From positions 31,485,686 to 31,549,685 of the forward strand of contig OY987226.1 of NCBI GenBank assembly GCA_963920705.1: DNA of 64,000 bases. The letters are read 5' to 3'. Under the pieces are notes generated by a model. The model saw nothing but the letters and a program-made list of their open reading frames with translations. It was not told where the DNA came from and ran no database searches. Source of the DNA: Odiellus spinosus. Lineage: Eukaryota; Arthropoda; Arachnida; Opiliones; Phalangiidae. Numbering within the stretch: the first letter of the stretch is position 1; each line of letters begins with the position of its first letter. Positions 11,531-21,732 of the stretch are shown piece by piece. The translations under genes and the position numbers were made by a program.

Positions 11531-11534
11531 AATG

Positions 11535-12360
11535 AAACCTTTCTTTTCAAAGTGCCCTACAAATAACATTGTTAGCCTATTCCTCATAAGTTGTATTTAC
11601 AAAAGTCTAAATGTACCTCGAAGTTTTCCCTTTGCTCGAAAATGGCTAACATTAAATCGGGTATATACAAGTATTTCTTTTTCTCATAGACGGGAACAAC
11701 GTACCATGCCTTTGTACGTTTGCTATAGGCTCGTGTATCCCTTAAAACGGGGAAAAAAATTCTAGGTTAGTATTGGTTTGGTCGCGTTTGTATATTTCAA
11801 ACTCTGATGACCTGAGATATAACTTTATGAGGATTATCAAATATCATGCACGACTTAAATTGCCCACAGCAAAACTATAGATTATAAGTTTTCAAAACTC
11901 TTCATTAAAATATATCTTCAATATGTAAAGGTCTAGTGTACAAAATCGGATAATTCAGAATTTTTATATTTGGTCAGGTGTCAGTAATTTCAACTTGCAA
12001 ATAAGCTATAATTCAGTAATGACAATCACTTTTGCTTGAACGATTTTACAATTTCTATTTTCCAAATTAAAATTTTTACCTTTGTTTTCCGTCTTTAGTC
12101 ACTGCCCTAGGTCTCCCGGTGTGTTTATTGTGGTCTATGGCCGCCAATTTAATTCTAATTTGGAAACCCCAGTATCTATTACAGGATTAAATTGATACAG
12201 AAATCTCACATCAATTTTAAATATATTTCACCCTTGCACAAAAGCGATTCTCTTTGGGGCGTACATGAGTATCAAACTATATTAACTTTCTAGAAACCCA
12301 GTGTGCCTATGAAAGTTTTAAAAAAAATTACACATTGTTTATATGTATTTCTTATTTCAT
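11535..12360. other. Interval without a recognised gene
   Basis: One plus-strand frame of 89 codons (11496-11765) has no recognisable feature. I see no repeats or splice-supported exons. Confidence 0.3.
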
Positions 12361-12367
12361 CTCATGC

Positions 12368-13330
12368 TTACCTAAAGTTTGTGAAATACTTCATGTTTTT
12401 CAATAAGTACTTTCTCATGGCTTCATTTCTTAGCTTTAGAAATGTTGGAGTGTTAGGTTTAAGCCAGGGATGCTTCTCGACCTGCTCATCGGCTAGAGGG
12501 TCATGATCACAATGATTAAAAAGGCCAATTTCAATGTGCCATTCGTGTATATTTAGAACGTGGTGGAGGCAAGTGAGCCACAAACCCTAAAAATTTGGAT
12601 TACAACTTTAGTTCTATAAATTTTCACTTCATAATCGTCTTGAAATACCTTCATAGTTAGAACATCGCCGTTGCAATTTTTGCTACACCACCAGAACTGA
12701 TTCCTAATTTGTGGAGCCCAATGACACAATTCTCGATGTTCTTTCGATTTTAGTCCAATCTAATTAATGTTAAAAACAGTTCAGTAAGAAGGCCTTATAA
12801 CTAAAATATTCAAAAATGAATTACATCGTTCAAGCGTTTCAAAACTATTTTTCTACCATGCCAAGTATCCCACGAATGTTTCACTCCAGGCAAACAAGAG
12901 TCCTCTTTTCCTAAAAATCGGAAAATGGTTAGCAAAATGATTTAATCCAAAATAACAAAAATATTTTGCTATTAACTAACTCAGCTTTGCAGATATTGCC
13001 GAATGTGCATCTGTAACAATTTCGATAATTTTGACATTGTGGGTGGGTACCCAGCTCCAGGACCTGCTTGGCGGCATCTTTGAATGCTAGAATCTCCATA
13101 TTCGTGCTTTTTCCCTCCGCATGGCGTACATCTTTGTTAACTACAGAAACAATTTTTTTTGTTTCTATGTCTGCTAAAGTATACGAGTATAGCATTGCGC
13201 AATGTCCTGGACTGTCCATTCTCCCATCTCCAGCTAGTATGAGCTCTCTTCCCGACAACTCTTCGAATGTTTCATTTAGTGTTTTTTCCCAAAAGAGGTC
13301 TACACCTGGCTTCATGAAATGAAGCTGATA
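12368..13330 (-). pseudogene. Degraded DDE-type transposase with GDGRMDSPGHCA motif
   Basis: Reading the minus strand downward: an exon (13315 to about 12985) with LILAGDGRMDSPGHCA, a DIETKKI segment and a STNMEILAFK segment; then about 12905-12840 with KHSWDTWHGRKIV; then about 12770-12660 with WAPQIRNQFWWCSKNC; then 12583-12368 with LHHVLNIHEW, CDHDPLADEQ and a KNMKYFTNFR end. This order of blocks (GDGR-D-SPG, H-x-D-x-WH, W-CC-x-C, LHHV-N-HEW) matches a widespread animal transposase type that I associate with the Kolobok group; the superfamily name is uncertain. Short introns separate the blocks and the N-terminus is not seen. Confidence 0.6.
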
Positions 13331-13415
13331 GCTGAATGTGAAACAAATGGATTAATTTTCATGTGTGGAAGATTTAATTAAAAGCATGAACTTCAGTGAG
13401 ACTTGCCCTTTTAAA

Positions 13416-13847
13416 GAAAAAAGTACAACACAACCCACAAATTGAAATTTATACATAGTTTCCACTAAAGAGGGTAATAGTTGTACCCCCAGTATTGCTA
13501 TTATCCTTCATTGAAAGATATGTATGGGTTTCACTTTATATTTAGTGATTCTATAAAATGTAACAATATTCCAATTTTATAAAAAGGGTTAGTTTTCATA
13601 TAGTATAGGAAACCATTTTAAATAAAATTAAGAAAAAAGTACAAGACAACCCACAAATTGAAAGTTATACATAGTTTCCACTAAAGAGGGTAATAGTTGT
13701 ACCCCCAGTATTGCTATTATCCTTCATTGAAAGATATGTATGGGTTTCACTTTATATTTAGTGAGTCTATAAAATGTAACAATATTCCAATTTTATTAAA
13801 AGGGTTAGTTTTCATATAGTATAGGAAACCATTTAAAATAAAATAAC
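13416..13847. repeat. Two tandem units of 216 bp
   Basis: AAGAAAAAAGTACAA starts at about 13416 and again 216 bp later. The units are nearly identical (single-base changes such as CAACACAA/CAAGACAA and GATT/GAGT), so the duplication is recent. No coding content. Confidence 0.9.
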
Positions 13848-13849
13848 TA

Positions 13850-14590
13850 ATGCAAATAAACGGTTAAAATGTTTAATATTTCCTAAAAATAGTAGCAAAA
13901 GTTTACTGAAGAATATTATTGTTTTATTTTATCAGATTGTGTACAATTATTGCTCACTGACCCTATATAAAGGAATTATTTTGGAAAGTATCCTTTAAAT
14001 TAGTAGAAATTTAGAAACTTAATTCGCGTTCTTGAAATTAATAATTTACATATGGCCCCTAGTTTATCACGAAGGCTATGGAAGGGTGCGGAAGCCCTTG
14101 CGTGCGTATATAAATAGGAGGCAAGGAATAAACTTTATCCCCCCCCCCATTGTAAATCACCTGCTAAGAAGCTTTTTACGGGTAAGGTCTACTTTCACCT
14201 ATTATTCGCAGTTTGTCACGACTTTTGAGAGTGTATTTCGCGGGATTTTCTCGGTCTGTAGCCTGACTGTCAGTTAGTATGGGAATAACTATAGTTTCCC
14301 AAACAATATATACATACAAATGCTTGTTACAAGTATCTGTTGTAGGAAGTACTTTTCGAGTGTAATAGCCTTATAGGGCACACTTTTGATTGTAAGAAAG
14401 TACGCGTAACTTTTAAAATTCCTGTCTTTGACAGTGCTAAAATGATCGTTGCACAGGGAATCAAAGAGTGATTGGCCCTAGATAATTTTCAAGGAAAAAT
14501 TATTTCAAAGGATTTTGACGCACGATCTATTTCAAAAGATTGCGACGAAGTTCACGAACTGGGATAATAGTTGAATCTATAAATTCTATA
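13850..14590. other. Interval without a recognised gene; possible core promoter
   Basis: No gene is supported. A TATATAAATA box lies at 14107-14116, followed by a C-run and a pyrimidine-rich stretch, which could be a Pol II promoter for an unrecognised transcript. Confidence 0.3.
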
Positions 14591-14599
14591 TACGTCCCA

Positions 14600-14765
14600 C
14601 TCTCGAAAAAAGGCAACATCTGCCGTAGAAACGGGTTCTGTTTAACGACTCTTTTTGTTAGTTTCGACGTTGGCAAAAGTATAGATAATCCTATATTAAA
14701 AACCAACCTTGGAAAAAGGCAACATTAGCGATACTAACGGGTGCTTTTTAACGGCTCTTTTATCC
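14600..14765. repeat. Diverged direct repeat, spacing about 104 bp
   Basis: AAAAAGGCAACAT...AACGGGT-CT-TTTAACG-CTCTTTT occurs at about 14606 and again at about 14710, with many substitutions. Confidence 0.55.
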
Positions 14766-14900
14766 GTTTCTATATTAGTGTTTATGTTACTTCATAGAAC
14801 CATCTACGATAAACATCTCATTTTGGTTTTTCAATGGTCTTTCTTTCTAGTTCCGAGAATAGATAAAAAAAGCGAAAACCGCTACCGACCTTCCCATTAA

Positions 14901-15253
14901 AGGGAGAATGCAACGTAAGAACAAGTCGATTTTTAACAGATTCCTTAGCGTTTAAGAAATATTTTACAAATTTTAGACTCTAAATAAATTTAAAAGTTAG
15001 CTGATAAATAGGCTTTGTGGGATGAATGAAGATCAGCTGAATTCCTCGCGTATAACAGCTAGCGACCGATGAGGAAAGGCCGTCGATCAGGCGAAACCTC
15101 CACGAGATTTCCAATATCATTCGATTGATCGCTAGCCCTTATAAGAAATTCAGGATGGGCATCAATCCAGCTAAGCGTATTTTTCGGTGGATTATGCCTA
15201 ATTTAAACAATTAGAAATCCCCGAATAATCACTTCTTAGGTAGCATTCTCCCT
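14901..15253. mobile_element. Foldback MITE, copy 1
   Basis: The ends are AGGGAGAATGC (14901-14911) and its exact complement GCATTCTCCCT (15243-15253), with 353 bp between the outer limits and no coding capacity. The left arm (AACAAGT-GATTTTTAA...GATTCCTT) matches the left arm of the better-preserved MITE at 42416-42794, so both belong to one family. No clear target duplication flanks this copy. Confidence 0.6.
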
Positions 15254-15408
15254 TTATAGAAAATGTGTCGGCTAAGTGTCATCTTTGAAGTTGGTACAGT
15301 TCCACCTACACTTTGCATAAGACACAAATCACTCTCTAGTTTCCTACCGAAACATATTAAATCTAACTTTCGAGTGTTTAAAATTGCAAACAAAGCTCCC
15401 AAAATTCA

Positions 15409-15957
15409 GCTATAAGCCAAAGAGAAATTGCGAACTTTGGCAAGAAGTTCAAAGGGGCAAGGGATTCCTTACGAAATCTCACACTGCAATAAATTAGAAA
15501 TGGGGCGGTAGGGTCCGTTATCTATTGGGACTTTGAAGTCTTATAACAGAAATCTCACACTGCAATAAATTAGAAATGGGGCGGTAGGGTCCGTTATCTA
15601 TTGGGACTTTGAAGTCTTATAACAGAAATCTCACACTGCAATAAATTAGAAATGGGGCGGTAGGGTCCGTTATCTATTGGGACTTTGAAGTCTTATAACA
15701 GAAATGTTACACCCTACATTTGTCTGCCCGGCCCAAGGGTAAAAGCTACGGAACGAAAGCTATAAGCCAAAGAGAAATTGCGAACTTTGGCAAGAAGTTC
15801 AAAGGGGCAAGGGATTCCTTACGAAACCTCACACTGCAATAAATTAGAAATGGGGCGGTAGGGTCCGTTATCTATTGGGACTTTGAAGTCTTATAACAGA
15901 AATGTTACACCCTACATTTGTCTGCCCGGCCCAAGGGTAAAAGCTACGGAACGAAAG
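15409..15957. repeat. Nested tandem repeat: three plus one 76-bp units inside two larger units
   Basis: A larger unit starting AGCTATAAGCCAAAGAG occurs at about 15409 and 15760 and ends with GCTACGGAACGAAAG. Inside it, a 76-bp unit (CTCACACTGCAATAAATT to GTCTTATAACAGAAAT) is present three times in the first unit (starts spaced exactly 76 bp) and once in the second. The lengths (351 and 199 bp) differ by exactly two 76-bp units. Copies are almost identical. Confidence 0.9.
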
Positions 15958-16148
15958 TTTATAATTACTTTCTGAAGTTACCGCTTTTTCTCTATAATAT
16001 GTTATAGATAATTTTACCCCTTGTTAGGGATATAGATAATTTTACCCCTTGTTTATGGGGCACCAAGTTATGAAAAATTTGAGGCTGTTTTTCACAACTT
16101 TTTGTCTATTCGCCGGGAAAGGACGCGATGGAAGATTTTCCAATTCCA

Positions 16149-17990
16149 ATGTTTTCCGGGTCGACAAAACCCTTTAAAACTTCTTGCGCTTGCCGTTCAC
16201 TTTGCACTCGTGCTGGTGGGCGGCTATCTTGCCCGTGCAAGGAAATAGGGGCGGAATGCACCGATGAGTGCACCTGTGGTGTTGTCGGGAAGAAGGTGCT
16301 AGTGTGAGGCGTGACCGGGAGCTCTTCCTGGAAGAGGAAAAAGTCTCCGAGTCTTCTAAGTCACAAGATGAAGAACCGAAAGAAAATTCTTCGGAAGATG
16401 AGATTGAAGAAGTTGTAGAGGTAAATCTTTTTTAAAAGGGGAACTGGGCAGACGCTTACTCCTTTTTGGACTGCGAAATTAAAAACCAATGTAGGTTCTT
16501 CGTTGTAAGGGACGGTCAATAGTCAAAATTCAGTTCCAAAATATGTAGTGTCTGACCTTGGTACAACTTATACTAAATCCATTAAGAAAATTGGTGGTAG
16601 ACCTAATTTTTTATATTTTTTAGACTAGTATTTCAGTAGATAGGACAACAAAAAGGCGTTACCGTTCCCGTGGTAGCCGTGGGGCAAGGCGGGCCCCATA
16701 TAGAACTTCAAAAAAGTTTCCAATTGACCCAGCGATGCGAGGGGCCATTACCGAATTGGGGGCCGAAGAAAGAGCCAGAGGTTCACCAACGGGGCCCAAA
16801 ATAACAAAAGCAATTGATGTATGTGTTAATTGCATTATTGGAATCCTTCTATGGGCTGCCACCAAATTTTGCGGCGTAATTCGTTTTCGAGTACTGTAAT
16901 ATCTGAATTGCTTTTTGAATTTTGCGGTTTTAATATAATCGTTGAATATTAGTTTCAATCTAGTTTATGAACACGTTACAGTATAGTTTTTAAAAGGGAA
17001 AGGAACAAATTATCCAAGAGAGTCTGCATCTTGCAGTTCTCTTCAAATAGTTTTAGGGACATAAAAGCTAGACTTGGTAATAAGGCTTGTAATTGTAAAA
17101 TCTTCCAGTCCACGGTACCCTAATAACTTAAATTTCCAATAAAAGAGGCGGATACTTCGTCAATGGTACGCTTTACAATAGGCACGCGACCATAGTTTTG
17201 AGTTATTTTTATGGCTAATTTGTTTTAGGAAATTAGAAGAGGGCTATTATAAAATATTATTTTTTACTGTACTAGAGTATGACATTTCTGGACGTGTTTT
17301 GAATCGTTTGTTAACGATCTTTCCAAAAATTATCTAATTATGTTTGGATATCATCAAAAATCTGTGACAGCCACACTTTATATTGAAACGGCTTCGAATA
17401 TTAAATCAAAATTAAAAAAGCTACTCATTCTGAAAATAATGAAACCGAATTATGCCGCGAACGCCGCCGTTATATGTGTGGAAAAATATTTTATATTTCA
17501 ATTAAAACTTATTAGGACACCATCGATAATCTCGACAATGTCACGAAAGATTTATTGTTAAGACGGCTAGCCAGAATGGTCCCTGAAACAGAAGCCATTT
17601 TAGGAGAAAGTAATAATTACTAAAACACTGTGAAGTGTTTAGTTCATATTTATAATCCTTTTTGAAATTGACGTTTTCCATCTTTTGATTATTCTAAAGT
17701 TTTACGAGGTAATGGAGAAAAACCCTCCAGGCGGAGGAACAATATTAGGGGATGAATCACCCCCACCAACCTCACCCCCAGGTGTGGAGCCGCCGTATTG
17801 CGTTTGCGGCCTTTGCCAGCCCATGCCAACGGCCGAAGAAAATGTTTGCTGCGGCAATATGAATTGTACAACTCTGAGGCCCCAATTTTTATTATTTTGC
17901 CTGGAGCCCTTAGTTTTAATAACCTGCCGGATCTCAAAAAGCTACAAAACTTTCTCGGTTTGCCGGTTTCGAGATATCACCGCTTGGTTT
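16149..17990 (+). pseudogene. Relic of a Cys-rich / P2X7-like domain gene
   Basis: At 16149-16305 a frame carries a cysteine-rich motif (CACRSLCTRAGG, SCPCKEIGAEC, CTCG). An acidic Ser/Glu exon follows at about 16320-16422 and ends in a GTAAAT donor. A basic Arg-rich exon follows at about 16626-16800. A short exon at about 17520-17607 reads LLLRRLARMVPETE. The last segment (17712 to about 17960) contains PPYCVCGLCQPMPT, then EENVCCGN and LCLEPLVL-like residues, which is the signature of the C-terminal P2X7-receptor-type zinc domain found in many invertebrate mobile-element proteins. Splice phases do not all agree and a stop ends the Cys-rich part early, so it is decayed. The exon linkage is inference. 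Confidence 0.55.
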
Positions 17991-18059
17991 GATCCCCTCA
18001 ATATATCTCTCGTAGCTCTTAAACCTTTCTCCAGGACTATCACGTGTTTTGCTTTTTAA

Positions 18060-18310
18060 AAATGCAATTGGTACAGTCTCCCTTTCTTGACAAATTTTTG
18101 TATTTCTTAAGTCTTTTACAGTCTCTACCCTAAGATAGAGATCCCGGCTTTTTATCTTGGTTAAGAGAAGAATATTTGGTTGCACACTCTTTGATGTTTA
18201 ACTCTTGATTTATTTAGTTCCTAAGTCTTTTAGTGTCTAGTCTCACCACAGCTAAGACTCGCTAAGATTCCTTTACTATGAGATGAATTGGTTTCAGTCT
18301 CCTTTTGTTT
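18060..18310. repeat. Imperfect duplicated block beside the polymerase fragment
   Basis: AATTGGT-CAGTCTCC and TAAGTCTTTTA--GTCT occur twice, around 18065-18125 and 18220-18305. There is no coding content; it may be the decayed end of the element that carried the adjacent polymerase fragment. Confidence 0.4.
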
Positions 18311-18315
18311 ACCAG

Positions 18316-19130
18316 TCAGACGAATTTGACTAACCTGTCACACTTTGATGGAAAACCTAACGAGCCTTTACCCGTGAAAGCGGATTGAATCGTTCTACCC
18401 CTCTGAAACGCGACCCATTGCAGCCATTCCACAGCGACGGCCGACTGGTTTTCTTTTAAGCGATAATTATTTAGGGGCAGAATTCCAATAGTGTCTTTTC
18501 TATAGAATTTTTTTCGGTAAACATAGGAGCAGACACCGGGTAGTGTAATCGCCCCACACGTAAAAGGGTCTACATCCGCTATACCTAATAACATTTTACG
18601 GTACGCGAAGCATCCGTGTCTAAGTAGAGACACATCGTTTACGCAATAATAATCAAGTTCCTTTAGAAAATTGAATCCTTTTTCCGCTTTAGTTTCATCA
18701 GCGTGCCATTGCGTAAATTTATTAAGACTATCGCGATCAAAATATTGGGCTCCATAGGCTTCGGTCGGCGGTAAGGTTTTGTCCACAACGTAATTGGTTT
18801 CAATGTGTCGATTAATATCGAAATTATGATGCACTACATTAAATATGAAATGCGGGAAGTACCCTTTCACTACCACATTTTTTAGTCCGACCGTCGAAGG
18901 AAACTTCGCTAGCGCAACCGGAATAAAACTGTAAGAATAACAGATTGAATAGCTTCATTTCCGGTTTCCACAGTTCATCACGATTCATGATTTCTTTAAT
19001 TATTAGTTGATTATCGTAATTGGCTCCATTATGACTTAAAAGTACCACGTTTTTAACAGCGTGTAACGTTTGCAGATAGTTCAGAAAACTCGCGACGGGT
19101 TTGGGAGGCGGAAAACGATTCAAACTATGT
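18316..19130 (-). pseudogene. DNA polymerase B exonuclease-domain fragment
   Basis: The minus strand encodes the ExoII block (VVLLSHNGANYDNQLI) and, after a frameshift near 18870-18920, the region leading to ExoIII (YYCVNDVSLLRHGC), a FRKKFY-like loop and GILPLNNYRLKENQS. It aligns with 33040-33790 of the longer polymerase gene at 32372-35481, but neither the ExoI block nor any polymerase motif is present. Similarity stops near 18355 and 19130. The sequence resembles the protein-primed polymerases of Polinton/adintovirus-type elements. It differs enough from the 33-kb copy to be a separate lineage or an older insertion. Confidence 0.75.
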
Positions 19131-19251
19131 GGTATGAATTAAGTTTCAAGCTTTATTTTAAGACTAATTTCATAATTTTACACCGATTAGTTGACCCGCA
19201 ATCTATTTATGAAAACGGACGAAAAAGTAAGGCGGAGAAATAGATTCGCCA

Positions 19252-19290
19252 AAAACCTAAGCCTTATTTGACAAATTAGGCTTAGGTTTT
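19252..19290. repeat. Hairpin, 13-bp perfect stem
   Basis: AAAACCTAAGCCT pairs with AGGCTTAGGTTTT across a 13-nt loop. A looser set of the same CCTAA/TTAGG words occurs at about 23628-23690. Confidence 0.7.
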
Positions 19291-19299
19291 CTGAAGCTT

Positions 19300-20430
19300 T
19301 TTAAAATCACGTGCAGGAGGAGGAGCGCGCTTGATTTAGAGGCTATGAAGACTTGTAAACAAATACGAGTAAAATCGATAAAAAATTTGAACCTGATGTT
19401 AGCTACTGCTCTATCCTACTATGGTGGAATTCTATCCATCTTCGTTTTTTGTTTTGGTATAGTATTCTTCACTCCTTAGCAGTCAGCTCAGCTGTGAATT
19501 TCGAGGTTAGTCTATTTTACATTTCAGGGAGACGAAGTATTAAGGTAAAATGACAAATAAACATTTAGAACAAGGAATCAGAGAATCGAGGGAATAGCTA
19601 AAGTCTCCGACCTCTTTAAAAAGAATTCCAAATAGAAGAAAAAAAGCCTAAATCGTCTTCAAATAAGCTCCTTAACACCCACCTGAGTCAAAGAAAGTTA
19701 AGCCTTGATCTTAACATAGTACCATATATATGAACTATGTTATTTATTTCATTTATTTAATAGGGGGACAGTCATATTATTGTATTTCGTTTAATCTAAA
19801 AAGCAACTTTTGAAGGATTGATCTTTGAAGGCGAATTGAACCATGATTTTGTGTAGTTTGCAATCCACAGTAAAAACCATTTTAAAGTCTACGTTGAATA
19901 AAGGTACCTCTTTACTTATTCAAAACATTCATTATCTAGTCTATCATAGTTTGATATCAGTTCCAATTTATTTGCTTCCTAGAATTGTTTGAACCACTTG
20001 ATTAAATGTTTCATTGAGTTACACTGATGTAATGTTCGGAATTGGTACTCTCGAGTATCTTTACGAACCGCCTACATTAACTGACAAGCCGCAGGAAGGA
20101 AACTGATCTGAAATATTGATATCCATTCTGCTTCTGGTTTTAGAGACACTATAAATAATTAATAAATTAAATACGACAGAAAGTTTTATTCGTTATAAGT
20201 CTAATTATAGTTTTGACTGTTTCTAGAAATTGTTAATCGGTACGTGGATTTAGCCATTGGTTTATTTTTGGTTACGCAAGAATTTTGATTTGAATTTTGA
20301 AATATTTTAAAGGCACTACTAATCCTTAGCAATCAGTTGTCAAAGAAGTTCTATAATAGGCAAGCCGTTCCATAAAATCGAAATTTCTAATATTCAGGAA
20401 GATGCGCAACCTGAAATCTACGACTAAATT
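19300..20430. other. Interval without a recognised gene
   Basis: Only short frames and no repeats that stand out. Confidence 0.35.
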
Positions 20431-20439
20431 AAAATCTCA

Positions 20440-20880
20440 AAACCAGTTTTGCGCCAGTGAGTTTAAACCATGAATTTCAAGTTTTAATGATGAATTTTGA
20501 TTTGAAAGGGGTTTTTGATTTCACCCCTCCAGTTGGTTTAGATGTTTTGATGGAATCTAGACTGGTTATTGCCTCTTTAAATCTCTTTGCCCAAAATCTA
20601 ATGACTGCTTTGATGAAACTTGTTAAAAATTTGGCTGATCTTCAAACTTCCGCTTGGTTTAGATATTTCGATGGAAAATAGACCGGTTATTGTCGGTTTA
20701 AATCTCTTAGATCTTAAATCTAGCCATGGTTAGATAAAACTTGCATAACATCAGAATTTCTCACGCTCAGACAGATGAGTAACTTAAAATCTCAATTTAA
20801 ATTAAAATCTTAAAATCAATCATGCGCAAGTGAGTTTAAGCAATGAATTTGGATTTAAAAGGGAAATAATTTGGAAGGTG
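20440..20880. repeat. Diverged direct repeats, spacing about 124 bp
   Basis: GGTTTAGAT-TTT-GATGGAA followed by TAGAC-GGTTATTG occurs near 20533 and 20657. Flanking phrases (CAGTGAGTTTAAACCATGAATTT near 20455, CAAGTGAGTTTAAGCAATGAATTT near 20826) repeat at a larger scale. The plus-strand frame of 74 codons here is a by-product. Confidence 0.55.
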
Positions 20881-21303
20881 GATACTGGATTTCAAAGGGG
20901 GATACTGGGTTGTTTTACTGGCGGATTAGCCCTATTTAAACGATAACAAATTGATAAAAAAAATTTTGTTACATTGCATTCCCCCTTTACGTGTCGCCTT
21001 GCCTGTTAGTCTGACAAAATTGATTTTCACTACACAGGCTCAGATTCGCTAAGTGTCAAAAAAGAAAGCGAATTAATAGGGCTTTACAAAATTTTGCTGG
21101 TTTCTTCCTTGCCGTCTAAATGCAGACTATTATCAGAAATTAATTATGCAATGCCATGTATGCTATAATACTTTATTAAAATTGCCATTTTGGAAAATTA
21201 ATTGTTTTGAAATTTAGATAGTTCAGTTTTAAGGAAAAAAAATTAAATTTTAAGTTTTATAATTATTATTTGAGTAGTATTTTAATTAAAAAAAAAATAG
21301 AAG

Positions 21304-21732
21304 TTAATTTTTGTTATTATCATCTTTCATTACATCATCGTTTGCGACGGCATCATCATTTGTGACGGCTGCAGCATTTCCATCACCCCCGCCGTTTCCG
21401 CTAGCTCTATTATTCATAACTTCCGGGGCTACATCCACATAAAATACACATCATTATAGTCAGGGTCATTATATTACTAACATCCTCCACCCCAAATGGG
21501 AAATGCATGCATATTATTAGTTGATTTTACCATTTAACGGCAAAACACTTCGGCAATTTTTGGCCAAGTGGCCCTTCTTTTTGCAGCGGTAACACCTTCT
21601 AACTCTAAGAGCACCTTTCTGGCCGCCCCTCCTGCCTCTTCCTCTCCTTCCTCCTCCACCATCCTCACCCACATTAAAGGACACATTCAGTGTCAAATTA
21701 TTACAACGCCCAATTGCGATACCTTTCTCCAT
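21304..21732 (-). CDS. RGG-rich zinc-knuckle protein, 3' exons
   Basis: Two exons on the minus strand, 21531-21732 and 21304-21428, join in frame across a GTAAAA...GTAG intron. The first contains an RGG-type stretch (GGGGRRGRGRRGG) and a CCHC zinc knuckle (CYRCKKKGHLAKNC). The second is a Gly/Asn/Asp-rich tail ending at a TAA (21304-21306). The upstream exon edge is a good acceptor (TTTATTGTTTTAG) directly before an ATG, so more exons may exist beyond 21732; I did not find them. Zinc knuckles occur in retroelement Gag proteins and in cellular RNA-binding proteins; which applies is open. Confidence 0.55.

Noticed and set aside
15409..15957. CRISPR-like array
   Set aside because: Units are contiguous 76-bp tandem copies without unique spacers, and the genome is eukaryotic.
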